Shown here: one piece after another, positions 27,036 through 36,931 of the stretch
How the letters are laid out: each line of letters begins with the position of its first letter
Numbering within the stretch: the stretch's first letter is position 1
Assembly (NCBI RefSeq): GCF_026410305.1
Contig: NZ_JAPMLQ010000003.1
Coordinates: 310,001 to 374,000 of the forward strand
Length of the DNA stretch: 64,000 bases
Reading direction: 5' to 3'
Source of the DNA: Sulfitobacter sp. F26204
Lineage (GTDB): Bacteria > Pseudomonadota > Alphaproteobacteria > Rhodobacterales > Rhodobacteraceae
Position numbers and translations under genes: made by a program
Notes under the pieces: model-generated
Seen by the model: the letters and a program-made list of their open reading frames with translations, nothing else
Told to the model about the DNA's origin: nothing
Databases searched by the model: none

Positions 27036-27531
27036 CCGCTGCACACTTCGTCGTTACCTCCGAAGCGTTGGGTCGTAATATGGGCGGTGGCCTCAGGCGT
27101 CAAGACGCAAATCCCGGGGAAATGAAGAAATTTCCACTTGTCTGCTCTTTTTGTGCCGCCTCCTTTGTATGATCCGTTTTCCCGTCTTGAAAACATTGCA
27201 AAATTTCTTGCACGGTGCCCGATGGCAGACCCCTGCTCCGCTTCCTTTCCGGCCTTCATTTCTTTGTTTTCCTGATCGAGTTGCACCCCTCAACGCGCGT
27301 GGTGTATTTCCCTGCCCTCAATCCGTTCAAAGAGACTCCGCATTGACCGGGCCAGTTCCTTTCCCAAAGGCATTTCAATCCTGAAAGTGAGTCGCATCAA
27401 ACATGGATCTGCCCAGCCTTGAAAAAGAAAGAGGCCATGCGCCACGCCCGAACAGCCCATTGAAAAGAACGCCGCATCAGCCAAAACAGCATCCTGAGTA
27501 AACGGCAGGCGTTCTCTGGCGTTGGGAAATT
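27036..27531. other. Intergenic stretch between two tRNA genes
   Basis: About 500 bases without a recognised gene. On the minus strand a frame from 27460 to 27290 could encode a 56-residue protein (MGCSGVAHGLFLFQGWADPC at its start) with no known domain or clear ribosome binding site. The tRNA promoters must lie here. No integrase, attachment repeat or phage gene is visible. Confidence 0.5.
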
Positions 27532-27607
<76 letters not shown>

Positions 27608-27644
27608 GCCGTGGCGACCTCTTAGCGCAAGGAGCATGGGGGCT

Positions 27645-28217
27645 TCAAGCCCCTAATGTCAGCCTTTTTTGCTGACCGTCAATTAAATGGAAAACCACAC
27701 CCTGTCCGCCGTCAATTTCACGCAGTGCACCGATAGAGCGTCCGGTCAGAATCACGCGCAGCATGCGTGAGGTGATGCCATGGGTGATCAGTACCGATGG
27801 TGTTTGCAGCCCCCGCAAGAAGCGCAGGCAGCGATTGTGCAGGGCTGCAAACCCCTCCCCCTCCGGGGCAAGTTCATAAAGCGCAAAGCCATCACGCGTA
27901 CCGGTTTCCGCCATGACTTCCGCCCGATCCCTGCCGGCCCATTTGCCCAAACCGATTTCGCTGAGTGCCGCATCGGTCGTAATCGGCGTGGCAAGGCCTG
28001 CAACTGCGATTCTCGCGGTTTCCAGCGCCCGGCCTTGCGGACTGCTGATGGCCTGAAAGCGGGTGAGATCCTGACCGGCCAGGATACGCTGTTGGGCCTG
28101 CGCCTGAGCGCGACCTTCGTCCGTCAGGCTGGAATCAAACCGCCCTTGCAAACGACCGGTCGCATTCCACTCGGTCTCACCGTGGCGCAAAATATAAAGA
28201 GGTGGAAAGGCGCTCAC
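27645..28217 (-). CDS. Histidine phosphatase family protein (downstream copy)
   Basis: 190 residues of the phosphoglycerate-mutase-like histidine phosphatase superfamily. The catalytic His is in LRHGETEWN (near residue 11), the second His in LITHGITSRMLR, and the conserved Arg and Glu follow in SSPQGRALETARI and LSEIGLGKWAGRDR. Small members act on alpha-ribazole phosphate, sugar phosphates or 3-phosphoglycerate; the true substrate is open. It overlaps the upstream paralogue by four bases, so the two are expressed together. Confidence 0.88.
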   Translation of the reverse strand: MSAFPPLYILRHGETEWNATGRLQGRFDSSLTDEGRAQAQAQQRILAGQDLTRFQAISSPQGRALETARIAVAGLATPITTDAALSEIGLGKWAGRDRAEVMAETGTRDGFALYELAPEGEGFAALHNRCLRFLRGLQTPSVLITHGITSRMLRVILTGRSIGALREIDGGQGVVFHLIDGQQKRLTLGA

Positions 28218-28795
28218 TCGAGCGGCTCCAGCTTGGTTTCATGTCCGTTTTCTAGCAGATAAACGCAACCCTGATCGTTGGAAAGATGCCCGGCACGTTT
28301 CATGTCCAGACCACAGACCTCAGCGCGCATTACCTGCCCCCACAAACCATGGGCCACGATCACCGTCGGTCCAGCCAGGTCTTTCAGGAAGGAAACGACC
28401 CTTGCTTGAAGCCCGCTTAACCCCTCCCCCCCCTCGGCCATTTGATAGATCTCGAGGGCGGGGGGATTTTCTTTGGCCCAGTTCGGATGTTCCGCCATGA
28501 TTTCTGCGCGGGTCCTGCCTTGCCACTTGCCGGCGTGGATTTCCATCAGGCGGTCATCACACCGATATGGCGCTCCGCCCAATGCGATGTCGGCCGTGGC
28601 AATCGTCCGCCCCAAAGGTGAGACATAGATGTCAGGGGACAGAGCCAATATCGGCCCCATCAAACCGGCTTGGCGGTGGGCATCCGCCACCCCCTGCGCT
28701 GTGAGTGGCGAATCCAATTGTCCCTGGAGTCGATAGACCTTGTTCCATTCCGTCTGACCGTGACGCAGGAACCAAATTCTGGGATAGTTTGTCAT
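28214..28795 (-). CDS. Histidine phosphatase family protein (upstream copy)
   Basis: 193 residues, same family as the gene downstream and clearly related to it: LRHGQTEWN, GRLQ/RLQGQLDSPLT, VSPLGRTIATADIA, MEIHAGKWQGRTR and VIVAHGLWGQVMR correspond one by one. A tandem duplication followed by divergence is the simple explanation. No cobalamin or sugar-phosphate gene lies nearby to suggest the substrate. The ATG at 28795 directly precedes the characteristic beta strand RIWFLRHG, as is normal for the family. Confidence 0.88.
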   Translation of the reverse strand: MTNYPRIWFLRHGQTEWNKVYRLQGQLDSPLTAQGVADAHRQAGLMGPILALSPDIYVSPLGRTIATADIALGGAPYRCDDRLMEIHAGKWQGRTRAEIMAEHPNWAKENPPALEIYQMAEGGEGLSGLQARVVSFLKDLAGPTVIVAHGLWGQVMRAEVCGLDMKRAGHLSNDQGCVYLLENGHETKLEPLE

Positions 28796-29048
28796 GTCGC
28801 CTCACCTGCTTTGTCGGACTTCATTACCCAAAAAGTTGAGGCGTATGAAGATGTTGTGTCAGGGAAAGGAAAGTTTCGGCCCTGCGCAGGGGTTCCCAAG
28901 CAAGAAACTGGCATATACCGAAACAAGGACACCTTCACAAATCACGGCATAGCCATGAATTTCGGCGTGACATCAAAGGCTGCGCCAGGTGAAACAACAT
29001 TGCGGGAGGATGCAGCGCCCTGCAAGAGCGCTGCCTGTCCAAACGGTA

Positions 29049-29495
29049 TCAGATGTCCGGATCGTCCGAACCTTTGGACGCATCCGCATTGTCACTTGGC
29101 GTGGATTGCCGGATCTTGGCGACCACGATACGTCCATTTGCCAGCTTTTTTTCGCGCCGGATTTTCAGACGGCCAAAAGGCGGCAGGTTAAGTTCCCGGT
29201 TGTCGCCGATCGCCTCTCCCATCACGCTGAGCATCATCTCGACAGCCGGTTTGACGTCCTTTTTCTTCATGCCGGAGCGTTGAACAACAGCGTCGATCAG
29301 TTCTTTCTTGCGCATCATAGGTCCAAGGATCACAGCCTGCGGCGCGTCAACAACAGTTGGTTCTGCCTGCTTTGCTGCAGCCGGCGCTGATCCATCCAAC
29401 GCCGAGGTGGGGGCCGCATTGCCTGGCGTCGTTGCGGCCTTGGTTGTTTTTGACGTTGATTTGGATTTCGTCGTTTTTTTGGTCGCGGTACTCAC
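29049..29495 (-). CDS. HU/IHF-family DNA-binding protein with long N-terminal tail
   Basis: 148 residues. The C-terminal 85 (MMRKKELIDAVVQRSGMKKK, LPPFGRLKIRREKK) fit the HU/IHF fold that bends DNA, but the core lacks the long beta-arm proline segment of canonical HU. The first 55 residues are Lys/Thr/Ala-rich (TATKKTTKSKSTSKTTKAAT) and resemble the basic tails of eukaryote-like histone extensions. The start is GTG. Such tailed HU-like proteins are found in several alphaproteobacteria; the role is probably nucleoid organisation. It lies 174 bases downstream of lon. Confidence 0.8.
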   Translation of the reverse strand: MSTATKKTTKSKSTSKTTKAATTPGNAAPTSALDGSAPAAAKQAEPTVVDAPQAVILGPMMRKKELIDAVVQRSGMKKKDVKPAVEMMLSVMGEAIGDNRELNLPPFGRLKIRREKKLANGRIVVAKIRQSTPSDNADASKGSDDPDI

Positions 29496-29669
29496 GAAAA
29501 TCTCACTCTTGATTGTTTCTTGCCTGGAAACATACTAACCGCCTTTTGCTTTGACTTCCAGCATTGCTTGGGTCCTACCGCGGGGAAGCTAACGAATGGT
29601 GAACGGCGGAACGACAAACGCCCCGGCATAGGCCAGGGCGTTTGAGATCTTGAACAAATCCGAACTGGT

Positions 29670-32081
29670 TCAATGGGCGACGGCACCATCTCCACCGGAT
29701 TTTTTGGCCGCCAATGCCGCCGCCGCCGCTGCATCCTCGGCAACTTGATCCCATTCGATTGGTTCAGGTTGAGAAACAAGCGCGTGCTCCAACACTTCTG
29801 AAACATGCCCCACCGGGATAATCTTTAATCCCTGCGTCACATTTTCAGGTATTTCGGCCAGATCCTTTTCGTTCTCCTTCGGGATGAGTACCGTTGTGAT
29901 CCCGCCCCGCAATGCGGCCAGCAGTTTTTCCTTCAAGCCACCGATAGGCATCGCATTGCCGCGCAGCGACACTTCGCCGGTCATTGCAATATCCTTGCGC
30001 ACAGGAATGCGGGTCAGCACCGACACAATCGACGTGACCATCGCCAGCCCGGCAGAGGGACCATCCTTGGGGGTTGCACCGTCCGGCACGTGCACGTGGA
30101 TGTCGAGCGTATCGAAGCTTGGTGGTTTTACACCAATCTTGGGTGAAATCGACCGCACATAACTGGATGCAGCGTCGATGCTTTCCTTCATCACATCGCC
30201 CAGCTTGCCGGTGGTTTTCATCCGACCCTTGCCCGGCAGTCGCAGCGCCTCAATGTGCAGCAACTCACCACCCACCGATGTATAGGCCAATCCGGTCACA
30301 ACACCGATCTGGTTTTCCTCTTCGGCCAGACCATACCGATGTTTGCGCACACCAAGGAATTCATCAAGGTTGTCGCCCGTCACGGTAACACTCTCGGCCT
30401 CTTTCTTGATGATCTTGGTCAAAGATTTACGCGCCACCTTGGCGATTTCACGCTCGAGGTTTCGCACGCCGGCTTCCCGGGTGTAATAGCGGATCATTCC
30501 CTGAATTGCGGAATCTTCGATCGTAAATTCCTTGGCTTTCAACCCATGGTTCTTGATCTGTTTGGACACCAGATGCTGCTTGGCAATCTCGAGCTTTTCA
30601 TCCTCGGTGTAGCCAGAAAGCGGAATGATCTCCATCCGGTCAAGCAATGGCCCCGGCATATTATAGCTGTTCGACGTTGTCAGGAACATCACGTTGCTGA
30701 GGTCGTATTCAACCTCAAGATAGTGATCCACAAAGGTGGAGTTCTGTTCAGGATCAAGGACCTCCAGCATTGCAGATGCTGGATCGCCACGGAAGTCCTG
30801 CCCCATCTTGTCGATCTCGTCGAGAAGGATGAGCGGGTTGGTCGTCTTTGCCTTTTTCAATGCCTGAATGATCTTTCCCGGCATGGAACCGATATAGGTC
30901 CGCCGGTGACCACGAATTTCGGATTCATCACGCACACCGCCCAGCGAAATGCGAATGAACTCGCGTCCCGTTGCCTTGGCCACAGATTTCCCGAGCGAGG
31001 TTTTACCCACACCGGGAGGGCCGACCAAACACATGATCGGGCCTTTCATCTTGGTTGAACGCTGCTGCACCGCGAGGTATTCCACAATCCGTTCCTTGAC
31101 CTTTTCAAGGCCATAGTGATCGTCGTCCAGAACCTCCTGCGCCTTGCCGAGGTTCTTTTTCACGCGAGATTTAACGCCCCACGGGATCGACAACATCCAG
31201 TCAAGATAATTGCGCACAACCGTTGCCTCGGCAGACATCGGACTCATGTTCTTGAGTTTTTTGAGCTCGGCTTCTGCCTTCTCCTTAGCCTCTTTGCTCA
31301 ACTTGGTGGCGGCAATCTTTTCTTCCAGTTCGGCAACTTCATTCTTGCCCTCTTCGCCATCACCCAATTCTTGCTGGATGGCTTTCATCTGTTCGTTAAG
31401 ATAGTATTCGCGCTGCGTCCGCTCCATCTGAGATTTCACGCGCGTCTTGATCTTTTTCTCGACCTGAAGAACGGACATTTCGCCCTGCATCAGCCCATAG
31501 ACTTTCTCAAGCCGTTCGGACACGCTGAGCGTCTCAAGCAGATCCTGTTTTTGTTCGACTTCAATGCCGAGATGCCCCGCGACCAGATCGGCGAGCCGTG
31601 CCGCCTCGGAGGTTTCTCCAACCGCTGTCAGTGCCTCGTCCGGCACATTTTTCTTGACCTTGGCGTAGCGTTCGAATTCGTCACCGACCGAGCGCAGCAA
31701 CGCCTCGGTTGTGGCGGCGTCGCCTGGCATTTCAGTGAGATATTCCGCGCGCGCCTCGAAAAAGCTGTCGTTTTCGAGGTATTCGGTGATCCGCACCCGC
31801 GCCTGGCCTTCGACCAGCACCTTTACAGTGCCATCGGGTAACTTCAGCAGTTGCAGCACATTAGCCAGCACACCGGCCTTGAATATGCCATCGGCAGTGG
31901 GATCATCCTCGCCGGGATCGATCTGGCTCGACAACAGAATCTGTTTGTCGTCTGCCATGACTTCTTCCAATGCACGCACGGATTTTTCACGCCCCACGAA
32001 AAGCGGCACGATCATGTGCGGAAACACCACAATATCGCGCAACGGCAACACTGGGTAGGATGCGTTTAAGGGTTCTAACAT
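29670..32081 (-). CDS. lon: ATP-dependent protease Lon
   Basis: 803-residue cytoplasmic AAA+ serine protease that degrades misfolded and regulatory proteins. An N-terminal substrate-binding domain begins with PVLPLRDIVVFPHMIVPLFV, followed by a coiled-coil region (about 190-300), the AAA+ domain with Walker A GPPGVGKTS and Walker B ILLDEIDKM, and the C-terminal protease with the Ser in DGPSAGLAM and the Lys in IGGLKEKLL. The ATG 32081 has an AAGGAA site 6 bases upstream; a TTG seven codons earlier is unlikely. A heat-shock-like promoter candidate lies upstream. Confidence 0.97.
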   Translation of the reverse strand: MLEPLNASYPVLPLRDIVVFPHMIVPLFVGREKSVRALEEVMADDKQILLSSQIDPGEDDPTADGIFKAGVLANVLQLLKLPDGTVKVLVEGQARVRITEYLENDSFFEARAEYLTEMPGDAATTEALLRSVGDEFERYAKVKKNVPDEALTAVGETSEAARLADLVAGHLGIEVEQKQDLLETLSVSERLEKVYGLMQGEMSVLQVEKKIKTRVKSQMERTQREYYLNEQMKAIQQELGDGEEGKNEVAELEEKIAATKLSKEAKEKAEAELKKLKNMSPMSAEATVVRNYLDWMLSIPWGVKSRVKKNLGKAQEVLDDDHYGLEKVKERIVEYLAVQQRSTKMKGPIMCLVGPPGVGKTSLGKSVAKATGREFIRISLGGVRDESEIRGHRRTYIGSMPGKIIQALKKAKTTNPLILLDEIDKMGQDFRGDPASAMLEVLDPEQNSTFVDHYLEVEYDLSNVMFLTTSNSYNMPGPLLDRMEIIPLSGYTEDEKLEIAKQHLVSKQIKNHGLKAKEFTIEDSAIQGMIRYYTREAGVRNLEREIAKVARKSLTKIIKKEAESVTVTGDNLDEFLGVRKHRYGLAEEENQIGVVTGLAYTSVGGELLHIEALRLPGKGRMKTTGKLGDVMKESIDAASSYVRSISPKIGVKPPSFDTLDIHVHVPDGATPKDGPSAGLAMVTSIVSVLTRIPVRKDIAMTGEVSLRGNAMPIGGLKEKLLAALRGGITTVLIPKENEKDLAEIPENVTQGLKIIPVGHVSEVLEHALVSQPEPIEWDQVAEDAAAAAALAAKKSGGDGAVAH

Positions 32082-32153
32082 GCTCAATTCCTTATTTAGC
32101 AAGACAGTTCCGGTCCCTGAAAGGCAACCAACGCCGTCTCCTGTTGTGAACCG

Positions 32154-32181
32154 ATATGTAGTTCCGGTTCGCCTGTTTCAA
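32154..32181 (-). promoter_or_regulatory. Candidate heat-shock-type promoter of lon
   Basis: TTGAAA (32181-32176) and ACATAT (32159-32154) are 16 bases apart on the minus strand, about 75 bases before the lon ATG. This approximates the alphaproteobacterial RpoH pattern (CTTGAA, 16-17 bases, CCATAT), but one key base differs at each end, so an ordinary promoter is also possible. Confidence 0.35.
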
Positions 32182-32343
32182 TCCCCGTTGATCAGGGTTT
32201 GCCACATCATTGCCCCGGTGAAGATGAGAGGCAACAGGTGATTTGGTAGTATTTGAGGGGTAAACGAAGGAAAATCGAACAGATCGACCTTGATGCGCGA
32301 GCTGCAACACCCCTGTCCGCGATACATCCCTCACCCATCCTGT

Positions 32344-33471
32344 TCAGAGCGGCTCAATATCGCCGTCAGCGCGATTCTCATGAAAGTTTTTTTCCCATGA
32401 CTTGAATGTCCCTGCTGCAATAGCGTCCCGCATACCCGCCATGATGTCTTGAAAATATCGCAGATTGTGCCAGGTAAGAAGCATCCCTGAAATCATTTCC
32501 TGGCTGCGGAACACATGATGCAAATATGCGCGTGAGTACTTTGAACAGGCCGGGCAGGCACAGTTTTCATCCAGTGGCCTAGGGTCATCTGCATGCCGGG
32601 CATTTTTAATATTCAACACACCGCGACGCGTAAATACCTGTCCTGTTCGCCCCGAACGGGACGGCAGGACGCAATCCATCATGTCAATTCCCCGTGCTAC
32701 GGCCCCAACAATGTCATCCGGCTTTCCCACGCCCATCAGGTAACGCGGTTTGTCCTCGGGCAGTTGATCGGGGGCATAATCAAGACAGCCGAACATTGCC
32801 GCCTGCCCTTCACCTACGGCCAGACCGCCCACAGCATATCCGTCAAATTCAATCTCGCGCAATGCCTCTGCGGATTGCTTGCGCAGGTCTTCTTCCAGCC
32901 CGCCCTGCTGGATGCCAAACAGCGCATGACCCGGCCGGTCGCCGAAGGCCTCTTTTGAGCGTTTTGCCCATCGCATCGATAATTCCATGCTCTGGGCAAT
33001 ACGGGTTCGATCCGCTGGCAGCGCAGGACATTCATCAAAACACATGACAATGTCAGAGCCGAGCAGAGCCTGAATTTCCATCGACCTTTCTGGCGTGATT
33101 TCATGTTTCGATCCATCTATATGGCTTTTGAACGTCACACCGCGTTCTGTCAGTTTGCGCAGATCTGCCAGGGACATCACTTGAAACCCGCCCGAGTCCG
33201 TAAGGATCGGTTTGTCCCAGTTCATGAATTGATGCAGCCCACCCAGCCGTGCGATCCGCTCGGCTGTTGGGCGCAACATCAGGTGATAGGTATTGCCCAG
33301 TAGAACATCGGCCCCGGTTGCGGCCACGCTTTCGGGCATCATCGCCTTGACCGTCGCCGCGGTGCCGACCGGCATGAAAGCAGGTGTGCGAATATCGCCT
33401 CTTGTGGTATGGATCGTACCCGCACGGGCCTTGCCGTCCTGAGCGTGCTTGTCAAAGGTGATGCGCGGCAT
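32344..33471 (-). CDS. tgt: tRNA-guanine transglycosylase (queuine tRNA-ribosyltransferase)
   Basis: 375 residues. It exchanges guanine 34 of GUN-anticodon tRNAs for preQ1 on the way to queuosine. The TIM barrel carries the catalytic Asp in [12 protein letters not shown], the nucleophile in [13 protein letters not shown], and the zinc site in [16 protein letters not shown]. The ATG at 33471 ([13 protein letters not shown]) is supported by an AGGAGG site 6 bases upstream; the frame stays open much farther but would overlap the divergent SPFH gene. It is divergent from that gene with 114 bases between. Confidence 0.96.
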   Translation of the reverse strand: MPRITFDKHAQDGKARAGTIHTTRGDIRTPAFMPVGTAATVKAMMPESVAATGADVLLGNTYHLMLRPTAERIARLGGLHQFMNWDKPILTDSGGFQVMSLADLRKLTERGVTFKSHIDGSKHEITPERSMEIQALLGSDIVMCFDECPALPADRTRIAQSMELSMRWAKRSKEAFGDRPGHALFGIQQGGLEEDLRKQSAEALREIEFDGYAVGGLAVGEGQAAMFGCLDYAPDQLPEDKPRYLMGVGKPDDIVGAVARGIDMMDCVLPSRSGRTGQVFTRRGVLNIKNARHADDPRPLDENCACPACSKYSRAYLHHVFRSQEMISGMLLTWHNLRYFQDIMAGMRDAIAAGTFKSWEKNFHENRADGDIEPL

Positions 33472-33585
33472 TGCGGCCCTCCTGTCCATCGTTGGAACCC
33501 CGCCTAAACCAGTCGCAGAAAACTTGCAATCAGGCGTTAAAACGCCCACAAACAAGGCCAATGCGTAATTTGAAGGACAGTGATC

Positions 33586-34479
33586 GTGGACATTGAAGCG
33601 CTGATACTCGGGATACTGGAGAACAATCTGGCCTGGCTTTTGCTTGCAGCCCTCGTCGTGATCCTGATCATTAAATCGGTCAAGATCGTTCCGCAGTCCG
33701 AACAACATGTGGTCGAACGCTTTGGTCGCCTGCGGTCTGTCCTTGGACCCGGCATCAACATGATCGTTCCTTTTATCGACCGGATTGCGCACAAGATCTC
33801 GATCCTTGAGCGGCAGTTGCCTACAGCATCGCAGGATGCGATCACCCGCGACAACGTTCTGACGCAGGTGGACACTTCGGTTTTCTATCGCATCACCGAA
33901 CCGGAAAAGACAGTATACCGCATCCGCGATGTCGACAGCGCGATTTCCACAACGGTTGCCGGGATCGTGCGTGCGGAAATCGGCAAGATGGATCTGGACG
34001 AGGTCCAGGCGAACCGGAATTCCCTGATCGAGACAATCAAATCCACCGTCGAACAGGCAGTGGATGACTGGGGCATTGAAGTGACCCGCGCTGAAATCCT
34101 TGATGTGAACCTTGATGCCGCAACCCGTGCAGCGATGATGCAGCAGCTGAATGCCGAACGCGCACGCCGCGCACAGGTGACCGAGGCAGAAGGCTCAAAG
34201 CGCGCTGTGGAACTTGCCGCTGATGCCGAACTCTACGCGTCAGAGCAGACGGCAAAGGCGCGTCGCGTCCTGGCCGAAGCCGAAGCCTATGCCACGCAAG
34301 TAGTTGCAGTTGCGATCAACGAAAACGGCATAGAAGCGGCACAATACCAGATCGCATTGAAACAGGTTGAGGCGGTCGGTGAGATGAGCCGGGGTGCGGG
34401 CAATCAAACCATCGTGATCCCTTCCGAGACCCTCGCCGCCTTCGGAGATGCCTTCAAACTGTTGAAGGGGCGTACATAG
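33586..34479 (+). CDS. SPFH/stomatin-family membrane protein
   Basis: 297 residues. One N-terminal membrane segment ([20 protein letters not shown]) is followed by a Band 7/SPFH domain ([36 protein letters not shown]) and an Ala/Glu-rich coiled-coil tail from about residue 180. It resembles QmcA and related proteins that form large membrane rings and modulate FtsH or membrane domains. The start codon is GTG; 33586 is preferred over the GTG at 33580 because AAGGA lies 8 bases before it. Its stop overlaps the NfeD gene's GTG, the classical SPFH-NfeD pair. Confidence 0.9.
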   Translation: MDIEALILGILENNLAWLLLAALVVILIIKSVKIVPQSEQHVVERFGRLRSVLGPGINMIVPFIDRIAHKISILERQLPTASQDAITRDNVLTQVDTSVFYRITEPEKTVYRIRDVDSAISTTVAGIVRAEIGKMDLDEVQANRNSLIETIKSTVEQAVDDWGIEVTRAEILDVNLDAATRAAMMQQLNAERARRAQVTEAEGSKRAVELAADAELYASEQTAKARRVLAEAEAYATQVVAVAINENGIEAAQYQIALKQVEAVGEMSRGAGNQTIVIPSETLAAFGDAFKLLKGRT

Positions 34480-34754
34480 TGGCGGAATATCTGACACTTT
34501 GGTGGGTCTGGACGTGCATTGCGCTGGCCCTTGGCGTGATCGAATTGCTGGCTCCGGGTTTCATTTTTCTAGGGTTCGCAATCGGAGCACTGATCATGGC
34601 CGGTGTGGTTGCGCTGTTCTCTCTCGCCAATGTTCCCGCAGTGCTGGCGCTCTTTGCAATTCTGTCGCTCCTCGCCTGGATCGCGCTCAAGGCGGTGTTC
34701 AGATCTCAGTCAAGCGGTGCCCGCATCGTCACCCGTGACATTAACGAAAACTGA
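34479..34754 (+). CDS. NfeD-family short membrane protein
   Basis: 91 residues with two or three hydrophobic segments (VWTCIALALGVIELLAPGFI, FLGFAIGALIMAGVVALFSL) and the short form of the NfeD family, lacking a full C-terminal OB domain. Short NfeD proteins are encoded directly after SPFH genes and are thought to act with them in the membrane. The start is GTG and overlaps the upstream TAG by one base (TAGTG). Confidence 0.85.
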   Translation: MAEYLTLWWVWTCIALALGVIELLAPGFIFLGFAIGALIMAGVVALFSLANVPAVLALFAILSLLAWIALKAVFRSQSSGARIVTRDINEN

Positions 34755-34838
34755 TCGTTTCGCCTTTGAACGTCGCTCCGCTGTTGAGGTTGTCCTGCCC
34801 GCCTGATAGCTCGTCCTTTTAGACAAGAGGTGTCGGAC

Positions 34839-36221
34839 ATGGACAAACTCAACTTTGGCTGGGAAGAATGGATCGCCTTGCCGGGCCTGGGCCTTCCTGC
34901 AATCAGGGCCAAGGTTGATACGGGCGCGCGCACCTCTGCGCTGCATGCCCATGACATCGAAACCTTTGGCTCTTCTTCAAATCCCAAGGTGCGGTTCAAT
35001 GTACACCCCATCGCCGGGCGTGAAGACATCGTGATCACCTGTTCCGCACCACTGGTCGATCGCCGCGAGGTGACATCGTCAAACGGCGAAAGCGAACAGC
35101 GCTATGTAATCGAAACATCCCTGGAAGTCGGTGGACAACGCTGGCCTATCGAAGTCACCCTGACCAACCGCACCGGCCTTTCAAGCCGTATGTTGCTGGG
35201 CCGTCAGGCCTTGAACGACCACATCACGATTTCCGCCACCGAGCGCCGCTTGCAACCGGAACTCAGCTACGATGTCTACCACACGGCCGCCGTGCGCAAG
35301 ACCGCGCCAAAGCGCGCCCTGCGCATCGCCGTGCTCAGCCGGGAAGACAATTATTCCACGCGCCGTCTGGTGGAAGTAGGCGAAGAGCGCGGCCATACAG
35401 TCGAAGTGATTGACACAACCCGTTGTTATATGGCGATAAACGCCATGTCCCCCGAGGTGCATTACGACGGCAAGCGCCTGCCGCGCTATGATGCCGTGAT
35501 CCCGCGTATCGGCGCGTCGGTGACACCCTATGGCTGCGCCGTGATCCGGCAATTCGAAACCATCGGCACCTATTGTGTAAACGGATCGGCCGGGATCCTT
35601 GCCAGCCGCGACAAGCTGCATGCGCATCAGGTGCTGGCCTCAAAGAAAATCGGTATGCCGACCACCGCCTTTGCCGCCTCGCCCAAGGATACGTCGAACC
35701 TGATGGCGCTGGTGGGCACCGCACCGCTGATTGTGAAACTGCTGGAATCAACCCAGGGCAAGGGTGTTGTTCTGGCCGAAACCAAAAAGGCCGCCGAATC
35801 CGTGATCGACGCTTTTCGCGGGCTCAAGGCGAATTTCCTTGTGCAGGATTTCGTGAAAGAGGCAGCAGGCGAAGACATCCGTTGCCTTGTCATTGCGGGC
35901 AAGGTTGTCGCCGCGATGAAACGCACCGGTGCGGATGGTGATTTCCGCTCGAACCTGCATCGCGGTGGCTCGGCCAAGGTTGTGCGTATCTCGAAAGAAG
36001 AACGCGACACCGCCTTGCGAGCGGCGCGCGCCTTTGGTCTGGGCAAGGCCGGTGTCGACCTGTTGCGTTCTGAAACCGGTCCGAAAGTGCTGGAGGTAAA
36101 CTCCTCGCCCGGTTTTGAGGGCATCGAAAAGGCAACGGGCAAGGACATTGTTGGCAAACTCTATGACGAGATCGAAGCGCGGGTAAAACCGCAACCGGTA
36201 CGCAAACGCAAAGTGGCGTGA
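34839..36221 (+). CDS. RimK-type ATP-grasp ligase fused to an aspartyl-protease-like domain
   Basis: 460 residues with two parts. The N-terminal 140 residues ([35 protein letters not shown]) match the retropepsin-like domain of PF05618, annotated as an ATP-dependent zinc protease; the DTGA motif is intact. The rest (from about 150) is a RimK-like ATP-grasp ligase with ATP-binding segments [25 protein letters not shown] and metal-binding [13 protein letters not shown]. RimK adds glutamates to ribosomal protein S6 or other targets, and the separate PF05618 protein RimB works with it elsewhere. AAGAGG lies 8 bases before the ATG. Whether S6 is the target is unknown. Confidence 0.88.
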   Translation: MDKLNFGWEEWIALPGLGLPAIRAKVDTGARTSALHAHDIETFGSSSNPKVRFNVHPIAGREDIVITCSAPLVDRREVTSSNGESEQRYVIETSLEVGGQRWPIEVTLTNRTGLSSRMLLGRQALNDHITISATERRLQPELSYDVYHTAAVRKTAPKRALRIAVLSREDNYSTRRLVEVGEERGHTVEVIDTTRCYMAINAMSPEVHYDGKRLPRYDAVIPRIGASVTPYGCAVIRQFETIGTYCVNGSAGILASRDKLHAHQVLASKKIGMPTTAFAASPKDTSNLMALVGTAPLIVKLLESTQGKGVVLAETKKAAESVIDAFRGLKANFLVQDFVKEAAGEDIRCLVIAGKVVAAMKRTGADGDFRSNLHRGGSAKVVRISKEERDTALRAARAFGLGKAGVDLLRSETGPKVLEVNSSPGFEGIEKATGKDIVGKLYDEIEARVKPQPVRKRKVA

Positions 36222-36511
36222 TGCCACTGTTAAATCATGGTCAATGACGATTTGTTGACCCTGGGGGAATTTTAACCGCGTGCGGAGCTTCGCACATTGC
36301 CCCAACAGTGCAGTTGCGGCGAGTGATGGCCAAATGCCTCGTGATGCTTTGTTCCACGCTATGCCCTGTAAAAAGAGCCTGTTCAGGAAAACAGGAGCTT
36401 GCAAATGCAGGCACAATTGTGACCGGTCAGTAACGGGCTGATCACCTCCCGCCCCTAGACGCTGCCCCTTGCAATCCCTATATAAACACTAAGTTATACA
36501 ACGAGGCCCGC
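36222..36511. other. Intergenic stretch upstream of sufT
   Basis: About 290 bases without a gene. It contains a short inverted repeat (GGTCAA 36239-36244 and TTGACC 36255-36260), small hairpins near 36281 and 36373, and an A+T-rich promoter-like patch (TATATAA near 36480) just ahead of sufT. A small RNA is possible but nothing specific was recognised. Confidence 0.45.
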
Positions 36512-36874
36512 ATGACCGATCAGACCCAACCCATGGAAGGCACGCCATTGATTGCGCCCTCCTCCACCGATCATCCATTGTACGAGCAAGTCGTAGAGGC
36601 CTGCCGCTCGGTCTATGATCCGGAAATCCCGGTGAATATATATGAACTTGGCTTGATCTACACGATCGACATCAACGCCGAGAATGCTGTCGACATCAAG
36701 ATGTCACTCACGGCGCCCGGTTGCCCCGTTGCTGGTGAAATGCCCGGATGGGTAGCAGATGCCGTGGAACCCCTGCCTGGCGTCAAACAGGTAAACGTTG
36801 AACTGGTCTGGGAACCGCCTTGGGGCATGGATATGATGTCAGACGAGGCCCGCCTCGAACTGGGTTTCATGTAG
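36512..36874 (+). CDS. sufT: SufT-type iron-sulfur assembly factor (MIP18/DUF59)
   Basis: 120 residues of the MIP18 family. The hallmark is DPEIPVNIYELGLIY followed by LTAPGCPVAG with its reactive Cys. SufT proteins help deliver [4Fe-4S] clusters to targets and usually sit near suf genes. Here it is followed by an A-type carrier (36932), which supports an iron-sulfur role. The first 20 residues are a variable polar tail. GAGG lies 5 bases before the ATG. Confidence 0.9.
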   Translation: MTDQTQPMEGTPLIAPSSTDHPLYEQVVEACRSVYDPEIPVNIYELGLIYTIDINAENAVDIKMSLTAPGCPVAGEMPGWVADAVEPLPGVKQVNVELVWEPPWGMDMMSDEARLELGFM

Positions 36875-36931
36875 TCCGGACTTGAGAACACAGGTGTCCT
36901 TACTTAGCTTGGCACCAACAGGAGAAACGCC

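Noticed and set aside
27290-27460. Possible 56-residue gene between the tRNAs
   Set aside because: No ribosome binding site or domain was found, and the open frame runs on through tRNA-Val, which suggests chance.
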